Assembly: GCA_018335895.1 (NCBI GenBank)
Contig: JAGXQU010000083.1
Coordinates: 1 to 48,182 of the forward strand
Direction of reading: 5' to 3'
Length of the DNA stretch: 48,182 bases
From: Hyphomicrobiales bacterium
GTDB taxonomy: Bacteria; Pseudomonadota; Alphaproteobacteria; Rhizobiales; Xanthobacteraceae
A model generated the notes under the pieces. It was given only the letters and a program-made list of their open reading frames with translations. It searched no databases and was not told where the DNA came from. Below, one piece after another: positions 35,672 to 43,687 of the stretch. The first letter of the stretch is position 1. Every line of letters begins with the position of its first letter. A program made the translations under genes and the position numbers.

Positions 35672-36698
35672 AGGGCTCGCAGGCCGAGGGGGCGCTTGCA
35701 TTCAATCTGAACATGCGGTCGTCATCGCCAAGCTTCACGCCGAAGAAATCGCTCAGCTTGCCCGCGCGGTCGCGGATCATGAGCGCTGTATCGCCCGCGC
35801 GAGTCACATAGAAGTCCTTTGCCGTATCGTGCTCCACTTTCACCGGACAGGTATAGGCATAGCGATCCGGGTAGCATTTCGCGGTTTGTGTGAACTTCCT
35901 GCCGTCTCTGGTTTCGATCCGGAAGGCGAGATCGTAGCCCGGCGCATCTTTATGAACGTCCTTGCCGCCTGCGGGTTTCAGGAGCGCGATGCGCTTCACG
36001 GTTTGCTGCGGATTCTTCTTCAGGTGCGCGTCGTCGTAGCTACGCGAGTAGCAGACGGCTTCATTCGTCTCGAAGCGCACGCGCAGCGGCATTCCCATCT
36101 TCGCGTAAGCGGGCTTCAGCGTCTCTTTAATCGCGGTGCATTGCGCGAGCGGCAGCGGCTCAAGCCGGAAGACTTTGTCGTCGGCTCCAGGCGAGAAGAA
36201 TACCGGGTTTTCCGATTCCTCATCCGATGCGCCGCAGCCGCCGACAAGAACGAAGCCGTTGTTGGTCAGAAGCAGGCTTTGCTGGCGCGGTTGCAGGTCG
36301 AATGAGCCGCCGTCGCAGTCGATGCTGCAGCGTGTGACATGACCGTCCGCGGATTTGCTGCAGTTCAGCGTATTCCAGAAAATGCCTTTCCGGTTTTTGA
36401 AGCGCACATAGGCGCTTACGTTCACGCTGCCGTCGCCGTCGTTCTTGAGCAACTCCTCGCGCGTCTGCGGCTCGTCTTCCGTGTTCTGGTCGGGGTCGAG
36501 ATCGCGGAAGATGTGCAGCGAGGTGACGGTCTGGCCGGGGCGAAGCTTCAGGTGTGTTTCGCCATAGACGCGGCCGAAGCATACCTCCTTGCCGGCCGGG
36601 AAATGGGACGGCAGCGGCGGCTTGCTTTCCTGCGCGCTGGTGGGCGACGCGAACGCAAGCAAAGCGCTCACGAGGAATACCGTTCTCTGAAGCGGCAT
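35670..36698 (-). CDS. Secreted protein with two repeated domains, unknown function
   Basis: 342 residues. Signal peptide (about 1-23) ending PTSAQE. The mature protein looks like an internal duplication. First half (about 34-185): EVCFGRVYGETHLKLRPGQT, then FDLQPRQQSLLLTNNGFVLV, then DDKVFRLEPLPLAQC. Second half (about 200-342): AVCYSRSYDDAHLKKNPQQT, then DTALMIRDRAGKL, then DDRMFRLNASAPSAC. Each half has four or more cysteines at matching places, fitting disulfides in the periplasm. No known family is recognised. The ATG at 36698 was chosen because it begins the signal peptide; a longer frame to 36935 is not credible. Convergent with ftsH. Confidence 0.75.
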   Translation of the reverse strand: MPLQRTVFLVSALLAFASPTSAQESKPPLPSHFPAGKEVCFGRVYGETHLKLRPGQTVTSLHIFRDLDPDQNTEDEPQTREELLKNDGDGSVNVSAYVRFKNRKGIFWNTLNCSKSADGHVTRCSIDCDGGSFDLQPRQQSLLLTNNGFVLVGGCGASDEESENPVFFSPGADDKVFRLEPLPLAQCTAIKETLKPAYAKMGMPLRVRFETNEAVCYSRSYDDAHLKKNPQQTVKRIALLKPAGGKDVHKDAPGYDLAFRIETRDGRKFTQTAKCYPDRYAYTCPVKVEHDTAKDFYVTRAGDTALMIRDRAGKLSDFFGVKLGDDDRMFRLNASAPSACEP

Positions 36699-36781
36699 GA
36701 TGCTTCTGCCTTTGTCGTGACGATTTCGAATCGTAGCCGATTTTGCGGTGCTCACCACTGGTGACAATCGAATTTGTCTGA

Positions 36782-36892
36782 GGGCGCACCTGGAAAGTCT
36801 GGTCGGAGCTGGTAACCCTAGGCGTGGTTGGCCTGTCGTTCGCGCTCGCATTTCTTGCGGCGATCTGGAAAACGCGCGCGGCCGTGCGGTAA
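36782..36892 (+). pseudogene. Start-less 36-codon frame encoding a hydrophobic segment
   Basis: Open frame between TGA 36779-36781 and TAA 36890-36892, with no ATG and no credible GTG/TTG start. It encodes a hydrophobic helix ([20 protein letters not shown]) and a basic tail (KTRAAVR), the layout of a small single-span membrane protein. It may be a decayed or frameshifted small gene, or chance. The rest of 36699-37035 contains the two diverging upstream regions, with a CCTCC/GGAGG hairpin at about 36972-36989 and no other gene. Confidence 0.25.
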
Positions 36893-37035
36893 GGCTTGCC
36901 GGGCATGGGTTTGCGCCAGCGTTAACGTCGCTCACAATTTTTGAAGCCCTTCAGAAACGCACCGGGCTAGCCTCCTGCCGCGGGGAGGAGTATGCCCTCA
37001 CGCCGCAGGCGGAGGCCCTTCCCGGGGCAGGGTTA

Positions 37036-38379
37036 ATGGCAAGAAAGCACTTCGGAACGGACGGAATCCGCGGGCGCGCGAACCGCGTGATCACGCCTGA
37101 ACTGGCCCTCAAGGTCGGGCAGGCGGCGGGACTTGTGTTCCAGAACGGCGAGCACCGCCACCGCGTCGTGATCGGCAAGGACACGCGTCTGTCCGGCTAC
37201 ATGATCGAGACGGCGCTGGTCGCTGGCTTCACTTCGGTCGGCATGGACGTGTTCCAGCTCGGTCCCATGCCGACGCCGGCAGTCGCTATGCTCACGCGCT
37301 CGATGCGTGCCGACCTCGGCGTCATGATCTCCGCCTCGCACAACCCCTACGACGACAACGGCATCAAACTGTTCGGGCCGGACGGCTACAAGCTGACCGA
37401 CGCGATCGAGCAGGAAATCGAAAATCTGATCGACAGCGATCTTTCGAAGCGGCTTGCGCAGTCCGCGAATCTCGGTCGCGCCAAGCGCATCGACGGCGCA
37501 TACGAGCGCTATCTCGAGTTCGCCAAGCGCACGCTGCCGCGCAATCTTTCGCTTGAGGGCCTACGCATCGTGATCGATTGTGCGAACGGCGCGGCTTATA
37601 AGGTGGCGCCCGCAGGCTTGTGGGAACTGGGCGCCGAGGTCGTTTCGCTCGGCGTCGATCCTGACGGCTTCAACATCAACCGCGATGTGGGTTCTACCGC
37701 CCCGGAAGCCCTGCAGGCCAAGGTCCGCGAGATGCGCGCCGATATCGGCATTGCGCTCGACGGCGACGCCGACCGGGTCGTTATCGTCGACGAAAAGGGC
37801 CATCTCGTCGATGGGGACCAGTTGCTCGCGCTGATCGCCGAGAGCTTCCGCGCAGAAGGCCTGCTCGCGCGCGACGGCGTGGTCGCGACGGTCATGTCCA
37901 ATCTCGGTCTCGAGCGTTATTTCGACGAACTCGGCATCGGCTTCGTCCGCACGCCGGTCGGCGACCGCTACGTGCTCGAGAAGATGCGCGAGACCGGCTA
38001 CAGCGTGGGCGGCGAGCCTTCGGGCCATATCATCCTCTCCGATTACGCCACCACCGGAGACGGTTTCGTCGCGGCACTTCAGGTGCTTGCGATGGTCAAA
38101 AAATCCGGAAAGCCGGTGTCGGAAGTCTGTCACCGCTTCGACCCGCTGCCGCAGGTGATGAAAAACGTCCGCTATTCCTCGGGCAAGCCGCTCGAAAACT
38201 CGTCGGTTGCGAGCGTGATCGATGCGGCGCAGCGCCGTCTCGGCAAAACCGGTCGTCTCGTCATTCGCCCTTCGGGCACCGAGCCCGTGATCCGCGTGAT
38301 GGCGGAAGGCGACGACCGCGAACTCGTCGAGGAAGTCGTCGACGTGATCGTCGCGGCGGTCGCGAAGGCCGCGGCGTAG
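37036..38379 (+). CDS. glmM: Phosphoglucosamine mutase
   Basis: 447 residues. It converts glucosamine-6-phosphate to glucosamine-1-phosphate for UDP-GlcNAc, peptidoglycan and lipopolysaccharide. Begins [16 protein letters not shown]; phosphoserine loop ISASHNP (Ser101); metal loop ALDGDADR (about 240-247); sugar-binding [12 protein letters not shown]; phosphate-binding [13 protein letters not shown] near the C terminus. Start set at ATG 37036 with GCAGGG upstream; an open extension to 36748 has no family counterpart and is rejected. It lies after ftsH and the convergent secreted-protein gene, a common rhizobial order. Confidence 0.97.
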   Translation: MARKHFGTDGIRGRANRVITPELALKVGQAAGLVFQNGEHRHRVVIGKDTRLSGYMIETALVAGFTSVGMDVFQLGPMPTPAVAMLTRSMRADLGVMISASHNPYDDNGIKLFGPDGYKLTDAIEQEIENLIDSDLSKRLAQSANLGRAKRIDGAYERYLEFAKRTLPRNLSLEGLRIVIDCANGAAYKVAPAGLWELGAEVVSLGVDPDGFNINRDVGSTAPEALQAKVREMRADIGIALDGDADRVVIVDEKGHLVDGDQLLALIAESFRAEGLLARDGVVATVMSNLGLERYFDELGIGFVRTPVGDRYVLEKMRETGYSVGGEPSGHIILSDYATTGDGFVAALQVLAMVKKSGKPVSEVCHRFDPLPQVMKNVRYSSGKPLENSSVASVIDAAQRRLGKTGRLVIRPSGTEPVIRVMAEGDDRELVEEVVDVIVAAVAKAAA

Positions 38380-38400
38380 CTTCAACAAAAATCCTGCTGG

Positions 38401-38481
38401 TGAGGAGCGCCGCGTGAGGGCGCGTCTCGAACCATGGGCTTCATCCTTCGAGACGCGCTTCGCTTTCGCTCACGCTCCTCA
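38401..38481. repeat. Compound palindromic intergenic repeat
   Basis: Nested inverted repeats: TGAGGAGCG (38401-38409) with CGCTCCTCA (38473-38481), and CGCGTCTCGAA (38421-38431) with TTCGAGACGCG (38447-38457). A shorter relative lies at 45586-45627. It matches a type of dispersed repeat seen in many Bradyrhizobium-like genomes; that is recalled, not searched. The region 38380-38769 otherwise holds control sequences and no gene. Confidence 0.7.
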
Positions 38482-38502
38482 GGAGCCGTGCAGAATTCCG
38501 CG

Positions 38503-38684
38503 GTGTTAACCCCGCGGCAACTTCTTCTTCATCGTTCGGTAACCACGTTTAAGCGCCGTTAACCGTTTTGCTAACGCGCGTTAACGCAATCGCGCACAAT
38601 GCGTTGTGTTTTGTGTTCCGCGCATGTGCGCGCGCAACCATCATTAAAAATCACGGTTAACAGTTAAGGTTAAGCGCTCTTTAA
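38503..38684. promoter_or_regulatory. TTAA-rich control region with a CtrA-like box (38670-38684)
   Basis: At least eight TTAA tetramers in about 180 bases of an otherwise GC-rich genome, many as GTTAAC or GGTTAA. One pair has the exact CtrA half-site spacing: TTAA, seven bases GCGCTCT, TTAA (38670-38684), 86 bases before the outer-membrane gene at 38770. CtrA binds TTAA-N7-TTAA in alphaproteobacteria and controls outer-membrane proteins in Brucella. Binding here is inferred. Confidence 0.5.
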
Positions 38685-38769
38685 ATACTCGAAGCGATAC
38701 TCGCGCAGTCAGTAACCGGCGCGAGCAACGACGGAGTCCGCTCACGCCTTCGAAGAGGAATCTCGTGAG

Positions 38770-39729
38770 ATGGGCAGCGTTCGTATTGCCGCTCTTGCCG
38801 CAGTTATCGCTTCCGCGTTCGGCGCGGGCACCGCGCCTGCGGCTGACTATTCTCCGCCGCCGGTACCGGTTCAGCAGCCGTGTCCGCCGCCGCATTTGTC
38901 CCATGGCCATCCGTTGCCGCCGCATTGCATGACGCCGCCGCCCCCGCCCCCGCCTCCGCCGCAGATTGTCGTCGAGGAGTTCGGCGGCTGGTACATCCGC
39001 GGCGATATCGGCATGACCAACCAGTCGGTGCTCGATCTCGACAACGTGCTGTTTGCAAGCGCGGCGGGCCTCACGATCCGGGACAAGAATTTCGAGTCCG
39101 GCATGATGTTCGGCATCGGCATCGGTTACCGGTGGAACAGCTGGCTGCGCTTCGACGTCACCGGCGAGTATCGTGGCGAAACCGGCTTTCACGGCTTCGA
39201 CACCTGGACCGACAGCGACGGCAATCCGCGCTTCAACAACTACACCGCCAAGAAGTCGGAGTGGCTGTTTCTCGCGAACGTGTACGCCGACCTCGGCACC
39301 TGGAATCACCTGACGCCTTTCGTCGGCATCGGCATCGGTGTCGCGCGTATCGGCATCCATAGTTTCCGCGACGCCGGCATCGCCTATGCGGACCCGCTCG
39401 ATGTCAGCACGGGTTACCCGACGATGGCCTATGCGAACTCCGGCTATAAGTGGAATTTCGCCTACGCATTCCACGCGGGCTTCGCCTACGAATTCTCAAA
39501 GCAGTTCTCGCTCGAGTTCGCCTATCGCTACACCTATCTCGGCGACGGCGTGAGCGGCGACATCATCGCGTTCAACGGCGCAAACACGATCGTCAACCCG
39601 ATGCACTTCAAGGACATCGACTCGCACGATTTCAAGATCGGCCTTCGCTACCAGTTTGCGAGCGTCGGCTATTCGCAGCCGGTCTATCACCAGCAGCAAA
39701 TCTTCCAGCCGCTGATGCGCCGGTTCTGA
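38770..39729 (+). CDS. Outer-membrane beta-barrel protein with proline-rich N terminus
   Basis: 319 residues. Signal peptide (about 1-25, ending PAAD), then a Pro/His-rich segment (about 28-65) including nine consecutive prolines, then an OmpW/Omp25-like beta-barrel (about 70-319). Barrel features are GGWYIRGDIGMTNQS, GIGIGYRWNSWLRFDVTGEY, FAYRYTYLGDGV and the C-terminal strand HDFKIGLRYQF, with a further C-terminal extension of about 20 residues. ATG at 38770 has AGAGGAA upstream. It is the first of two tandem paralogues (with 39825-40442) and follows a TTAA-rich region. Its polyproline run should depend on EF-P. Confidence 0.85.
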   Translation: MGSVRIAALAAVIASAFGAGTAPAADYSPPPVPVQQPCPPPHLSHGHPLPPHCMTPPPPPPPPPQIVVEEFGGWYIRGDIGMTNQSVLDLDNVLFASAAGLTIRDKNFESGMMFGIGIGYRWNSWLRFDVTGEYRGETGFHGFDTWTDSDGNPRFNNYTAKKSEWLFLANVYADLGTWNHLTPFVGIGIGVARIGIHSFRDAGIAYADPLDVSTGYPTMAYANSGYKWNFAYAFHAGFAYEFSKQFSLEFAYRYTYLGDGVSGDIIAFNGANTIVNPMHFKDIDSHDFKIGLRYQFASVGYSQPVYHQQQIFQPLMRRF

Positions 39730-39824
39730 TGCACACGATTAGGAGCCGGCGCGGCGTTGTTCGTGCCGGCTTCAAAAGACGGCCAGTTTCCGCGAGCGCG
39801 CGGTGTTCAAGAAAGGTATCTCGT

Positions 39825-40442
39825 ATGAAAAAATTCGCTCTCGCTTTCGCAGCCGCGATTTCGCTCTCGATTCCGTCCGGCATCGTTCGCGCCGCCGACG
39901 CGCCGCCGCCGGTCTTGCAGGCGCCGCCGGTGCCGTGGGTCGAACTCGGCTCGAACTGGTACCTGCGCGGAGATTTCAGTTACCGCATGTTCGACGTCAG
40001 CGGTGCCGATGGTCCGGAAGACGCTGCAGCGTTGGGTCTCGGTGTCGGCTACCATTTCTCCAGCTGGCTGCGCGCCGATCTTACGCTCGACTACCAGTTC
40101 GGCAGCCGCTTCTCGGTGCTCGACAATCCGTCGGTTGCCGGCGCGAAACTCTGGTCGTCCGCGCTCATGGCCAACGGCTATGTCGATCTCGGCACGTGGT
40201 TCGGCGTGACGCCGTATGTCGGCGCGGGCGTGGGCTCCGCCTACAACTATCTCGGCGACGACGGCCGCTGGAATTTCGCCTATGCGCTCATGGCCGGCGC
40301 CGCCTATCAACTGTCGCCGAATCTTTCGGCCGATTTCGGCTATCGCTATGCGGATCTCGGCAGCGCCGTCGCCCTCAACGGTTCGCTGGTCGATGTGACC
40401 GCGCACGAATTCCGCGTTGGTCTTCGCTACAAGCTTGACTGA
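39825..40442 (+). CDS. Outer-membrane beta-barrel protein, shorter paralogue
   Basis: 205 residues. Signal peptide (about 1-25, ending VRAAD), short PPPV linker, then the same barrel pattern as the preceding gene: SNWYLRGDFSYRM, LGVGYHFSSWLRADLTLDYQ, NGYVDLGTWFGVTPYVGAG, DFGYRYADLGSA and the final strand HEFRVGLRYKLD. It lacks the long proline segment and ends at the last barrel strand. It lies 95 bases after its paralogue and 38 bases before a terminator. Likely a porin-like or structural outer-membrane protein; no substrate can be stated. Confidence 0.85.
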   Translation: MKKFALAFAAAISLSIPSGIVRAADAPPPVLQAPPVPWVELGSNWYLRGDFSYRMFDVSGADGPEDAAALGLGVGYHFSSWLRADLTLDYQFGSRFSVLDNPSVAGAKLWSSALMANGYVDLGTWFGVTPYVGAGVGSAYNYLGDDGRWNFAYALMAGAAYQLSPNLSADFGYRYADLGSAVALNGSLVDVTAHEFRVGLRYKLD

Positions 40443-40480
40443 ACCATCCTCGCGTAGAGTTGGCTCTCTCGCGTTGAACT

Positions 40481-40510
40481 GGCCCGGCTTCCAAAGAGCC
40501 GGGCCTTTTT
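40481..40510 (+). terminator. Terminator of the outer-membrane gene pair, copy 1
   Basis: GGCCCGGCT/AGCCGGGCC with a seven-base loop TCCAAAG, then five T. The hairpin is repeated with one changed base at 40568-40592. Confidence 0.88.
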
Positions 40511-40515
40511 CGTTT

Positions 40516-40565
40516 GCGCATGATCCTTGCCGAAAACCGGTATCCACTTTTCGGGGATCATGCGC
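40516..40565. repeat. 50-base palindromic repeat (GCGCATGATCC type)
   Basis: Perfect 11-base ends GCGCATGATCC and GGATCATGCGC, with inner CCGAAAA/TTTTCGG pairing around CCGGTATCCAC. It resembles an abundant dispersed element of Bradyrhizobium/Afipia-type genomes (recalled, not searched). It lies exactly between two copies of a terminator hairpin. Confidence 0.75.
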
Positions 40566-40567
40566 TT

Positions 40568-40596
40568 GGCCCGGCTTCCAAAGGGCCGGGCCGTTT
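40568..40596 (+). terminator. Duplicated terminator hairpin, copy 2
   Basis: GGCCCGGC/GCCGGGCC with loop TTCCAAAGG, 24 of 25 bases identical to copy 1 at 40481-40505. It is followed by GTTTCATTT, a weaker tail than copy 1. Confidence 0.6.
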
Positions 40597-40674
40597 CATT
40601 TGCATGCCTACTATCCGAAGGAATTGATGCAGCGCACTTGACCGGCCAGAAACTTCTGCTATTTGCGGCGGCGG

Positions 40675-40718
40675 GACACCCCTCCCCAACGAGGGGCTTC
40701 TATCTGGAAGGATAGGTC
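40675..40718 (+). promoter_or_regulatory. serC leader element
   Basis: Immediately before serC: hairpin CCCCTC/GAGGGG (40679-40696), then CTTCTATCTGGAAGGATAGG containing the ribosome site, with a second small pairing CTATC/GATAG. Position and pattern fit the serC RNA motif known upstream of serC in alphaproteobacteria. The match is from memory of the motif. It is probably a cis-acting control of serC; the ligand is unknown. Confidence 0.55.
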
Positions 40719-41888
40719 ATGACGACACAGCCTGCCGCGCGCCCGCGCGTAAACCATTTTTCGTCCGGCCCCTGCGCCAAGCGCCCGGGGTGGCACCTCC
40801 AAAACCTAGAAAAAGCACTCGTCGGCCGCTCGCACCGTTCGAAGCCGGGCAAGGCGCGTTTGAAATACGCGATCGACCTCACGCGCGAAGTGCTCGGCGT
40901 TCCATCGAATTATCTGATCGGCATCGTGCCCGCCTCCGACACCGGCGCGGTCGAAATAGCCCTGTGGTCGCTCCTCGGCGCCCGCGGTGTCGAGGTCCTC
41001 ACGTGGGAATCGTTCGGCGAAGGCTGGGCGACCGACGTTGTGAAGCAGTTGAAGCTCAAAGACGCGAAGATCGCCAAGGCGCCCTATGGCGAACTGCCCG
41101 ATCTCGCGAAAGTTGATTTCAAGAACGACGTAGTGTTCACGTGGAACGGCACGACCTCGGGCGTGCGCGTGCCGAACGCAGATTGGATTCCGGCAAACCG
41201 CGAGGGTCTCACGATCTGCGACGCAACCTCGGCCGCGTTTGCGCAGAATCTCGATTTCTCCAAGCTCGATGTTGTGACGTATTCCTGGCAGAAAGTGCTC
41301 GGCGGCGAAGCCGCGCACGGCATGCTTATCCTCTCGCCCCGCGCGGTCGAGCGGCTTGAGAGCTATACGCCGGCCTGGCCGCTGCCGAAAATCTTCCGCA
41401 TGACCAAAGGCGGCAAGATCATCGCCGGTATCTTCGAGGGCGAGACCATCAATACGCCGTCGATGCTCTGCGTCGAGGATTATATCGACGCGCTCGAATG
41501 GGCGAAGTCGGTGGGTTCGCTGAAGGGCCTGCAGGTACGTGCGGACAAGAATTTCGCCGTGCTCGCAAACTGGGTCGCGAAGACCCCGTGGATCGCCTTC
41601 CTCGCGAAACGGGAAGCCGAACGCTCGAATACTTCGGTCTGTTTCGAAGTGATCGATCCGGCGATCAAGGCGCTTCCCGCCGACGCGCAGAACGCGTTCG
41701 CGAAGCAGCTTGCCGCGCTGCTGGAGAAGGAGAACGTCGCGCTCGACATCGGCCATTATCGCGATGCGCCTCCGGGCCTTCGCATCTGGAGCGGCGCCAC
41801 CATCGAGGCTTCCGACCTCGAGTTGCTCACGCCCTGGCTTGATTGGGCGTTTACGCAAGCCAAAGCATCGCTGCAAATAGCAGCCTGA
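40719..41888 (+). CDS. serC: Phosphoserine aminotransferase
   Basis: 389-residue PLP enzyme, second step of serine synthesis: 3-phosphohydroxypyruvate plus glutamate to phosphoserine. N-terminal [13 protein letters not shown], the [13 protein letters not shown] substrate region, [10 protein letters not shown], and the PLP lysine Lys192 in [10 protein letters not shown]. It is the longer alphaproteobacterial type (about 390 residues). ATG at 40719 has GGAAGGA upstream within the leader element. It is followed by a palindromic repeat and then serA, the gene for the preceding step. Confidence 0.95.
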   Translation: MTTQPAARPRVNHFSSGPCAKRPGWHLQNLEKALVGRSHRSKPGKARLKYAIDLTREVLGVPSNYLIGIVPASDTGAVEIALWSLLGARGVEVLTWESFGEGWATDVVKQLKLKDAKIAKAPYGELPDLAKVDFKNDVVFTWNGTTSGVRVPNADWIPANREGLTICDATSAAFAQNLDFSKLDVVTYSWQKVLGGEAAHGMLILSPRAVERLESYTPAWPLPKIFRMTKGGKIIAGIFEGETINTPSMLCVEDYIDALEWAKSVGSLKGLQVRADKNFAVLANWVAKTPWIAFLAKREAERSNTSVCFEVIDPAIKALPADAQNAFAKQLAALLEKENVALDIGHYRDAPPGLRIWSGATIEASDLELLTPWLDWAFTQAKASLQIAA

Positions 41889-41894
41889 AATTTA

Positions 41895-41962
41895 CCCCTC
41901 ACCCGCCGCGCGCAAGCGCGCGGCCTCCCTCCCGTAAATTGGGAGAGGGGTGGGGTGAGGGG
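41895..41962. repeat. Palindromic intergenic repeat between serC and serA
   Basis: Outer arms CCCCTCACCC (41895-41904) and GGGTGAGGGG (41953-41962), inner perfect GCCGCGCG/CGCGCGGC (41905-41924), and a CTCCC/GGGAG pair. Related to the element at 21769-21820. It ends 37 bases before the serA start and may fold in the shared transcript. Confidence 0.65.
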
Positions 41963-41999
41963 CTCGTTCAACCATTCACATTCATAGCGAGCGACCACC

Positions 42000-43580
42000 A
42001 TGGCACCCCGCGTTCTTATCGCAGACAAACTTTCTCCGACCGCCGTCCAGATCTTCAAGGATCGCGGCGTCGAGACCGACGTGAAGACCGGTCTCGAGCG
42101 CGACGAGTTGATCAAGATCATCGGCGACTACGACGGCATCGCGATCCGCTCGGCGACGAAGATCACCGCGAAAGTGCTGGAAGCCGCGAAGAAGCTGAAA
42201 GTCGTCGGCCGCGCCGGCATCGGCGTCGACAACGTCGAGATTCCCGCGGCCACCGCCAAGGGCGTGATCGTCATGAACACGCCGTTCGGCAATTCGATCA
42301 CGACCGCCGAACATGCGATTGCGCTGATGTTCGCGCTCGCACGCCAGATTCCGGCGGCGGATGCTTCCACGCAGGCCGGTAAGTGGGAGAAGAACCGCTT
42401 CAACGGCGTCGAGATCACCAACAAGACACTCGGCATTATCGGCTGCGGCAACATCGGCTCGATCGTCGCCGACCGCGCGATCGGGCTTCGCATGAAGGTG
42501 ATCGCGTTCGATCCTTTCCTTTCACCGGAGCGTGCGCTCGATCTCGGCGTCGATAAGGTCGAGTACGAGGAGCTGCTGGCGCGCGCGGATTTCATCACCT
42601 TCCACACGCCGCTCACCGATAAGACGAAGAATATTCTCGACGCAGCCGCGCTCGCGAAAACCAGGAAGGGCGTCCGTATCATCAACTGCGCGCGCGGCGG
42701 CCTTGTCGACGAAAAAGCGCTCCGCGCGGCGCTCGACTCGGGTCACGTGGCAGGTGCCGGCTTCGACGTGTTCGTCACCGAGCCAGCGACCGAAAACCCG
42801 CTGTTCGGTCATCCGAACGTGGTCTGCACGCCGCATCTCGGCGCATCCACGGCGGAAGCGCAGGAGAACGTCGCGTTGCAGGTCGCCGAGCAGATGTCGG
42901 ACTACCTGATCCGCGGCGCCATCTCGAACGCCGTCAACTTCCCTTCGATCAGCGCGGAAGAAGCACCGAGGTTGCGCCCTTACATTGAGCTTGCTGAAAA
43001 GCTCGGTTCATTCGCTGGCCAACTCACCGAAACCGGCATCAAGAAGGTGCAGATCACTTACGCGGGCTCGGTCGCGGGCATGAAGATTAAGGCCATGACC
43101 TCGGCTGCGATTGCGGGCCTCCTGCGTCCGAACCTGCGCGACATTAATGTGGTTTCGGCTCCGGTGATCGCGAAGGAGCGCGGCATCGTGGTTGAAGAGA
43201 CCACGCGCGAGGCGGTCGGCGACTACGACAGCCTGATCACGGTTTCGGTCACGACCGAAACGCAGACGCGGGATATTTCCGGCACGGTCTATGCCGACGG
43301 CCGCCCGCGCATCGTGAACATCAAGGGCATCCGCATGGACGCCGAGTTCGGCGAACAGATGATCTACGTCACGAACCAGGACAAGCCGGGGTTTATCGGA
43401 CGCTTTGCGTCCACGCTCGGTGATGCCGGGATCAACATCGCGACCATGCATTTCGGACGTACTGCACCCGGCGGCGACGCGATCGCGCTCGTCCATATCG
43501 ACAGCGTCGCGCCGGACGACGTCCTTGCGAAGATCACGAAGCTGCCGCTGGTGCAGCGCGTGAAGCCGCTGCGGTTTTAA
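42000..43580 (+). CDS. serA: D-3-phosphoglycerate dehydrogenase (long form)
   Basis: 526 residues, first step of serine synthesis. Catalytic/NAD domain (about 1-310) with GRAGIGVDNV, the Rossmann motif GIIGCGNIGSIVADRA, NCARGGLVDE and the catalytic His in CTPHLGAST. An intervening domain follows (about 320-450), then a C-terminal ACT domain (about 455-526) beginning IYVTNQDKPGFIGRFA, which usually gives serine feedback inhibition. The ATG at 42000 has only a weak ribosome site (GCGAGCGACC). Same strand as serC, 111 bases downstream. Confidence 0.97.
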   Translation: MAPRVLIADKLSPTAVQIFKDRGVETDVKTGLERDELIKIIGDYDGIAIRSATKITAKVLEAAKKLKVVGRAGIGVDNVEIPAATAKGVIVMNTPFGNSITTAEHAIALMFALARQIPAADASTQAGKWEKNRFNGVEITNKTLGIIGCGNIGSIVADRAIGLRMKVIAFDPFLSPERALDLGVDKVEYEELLARADFITFHTPLTDKTKNILDAAALAKTRKGVRIINCARGGLVDEKALRAALDSGHVAGAGFDVFVTEPATENPLFGHPNVVCTPHLGASTAEAQENVALQVAEQMSDYLIRGAISNAVNFPSISAEEAPRLRPYIELAEKLGSFAGQLTETGIKKVQITYAGSVAGMKIKAMTSAAIAGLLRPNLRDINVVSAPVIAKERGIVVEETTREAVGDYDSLITVSVTTETQTRDISGTVYADGRPRIVNIKGIRMDAEFGEQMIYVTNQDKPGFIGRFASTLGDAGINIATMHFGRTAPGGDAIALVHIDSVAPDDVLAKITKLPLVQRVKPLRF

Positions 43581-43599
43581 GCGTAACAACTATTTTTAT

Positions 43600-43630
43600 C
43601 GTCATGCCCGCGCTTGTCGCGGGCATCTCG
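43600..43630. repeat. Palindromic repeat, CGTCATGCCCGCG type
   Basis: ATGCCCGCG/CGCGGGCAT with loop CTTGT (43604-43626), within CGTCATG...CATCTCG, 20 bases after the serA stop. Same family as 2499-2529. No T-run, so not a classical terminator, though it may protect the serA 3' end. Confidence 0.65.
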
Positions 43631-43687
43631 ATTCTTAAGGCAAGGCCTTTGGGATCGGGATGGGCCGAAAAGTCTGGCCATAACTAG

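Noticed and set aside
36748-37035. N-terminal extension of glmM by 96 codons
   Set aside because: The GlmM family begins at [13 protein letters not shown]; the extension has no family counterpart and covers the upstream control region.
38401-38481. Repeats in this window as a CRISPR array
   Set aside because: The repeats are palindromic, dispersed single copies without regular spacers, and there are no cas genes.
43600-43630. Palindrome after serA as a standard terminator
   Set aside because: It lacks a T-run and matches the dispersed repeat at 2499-2529; kept as a repeat.
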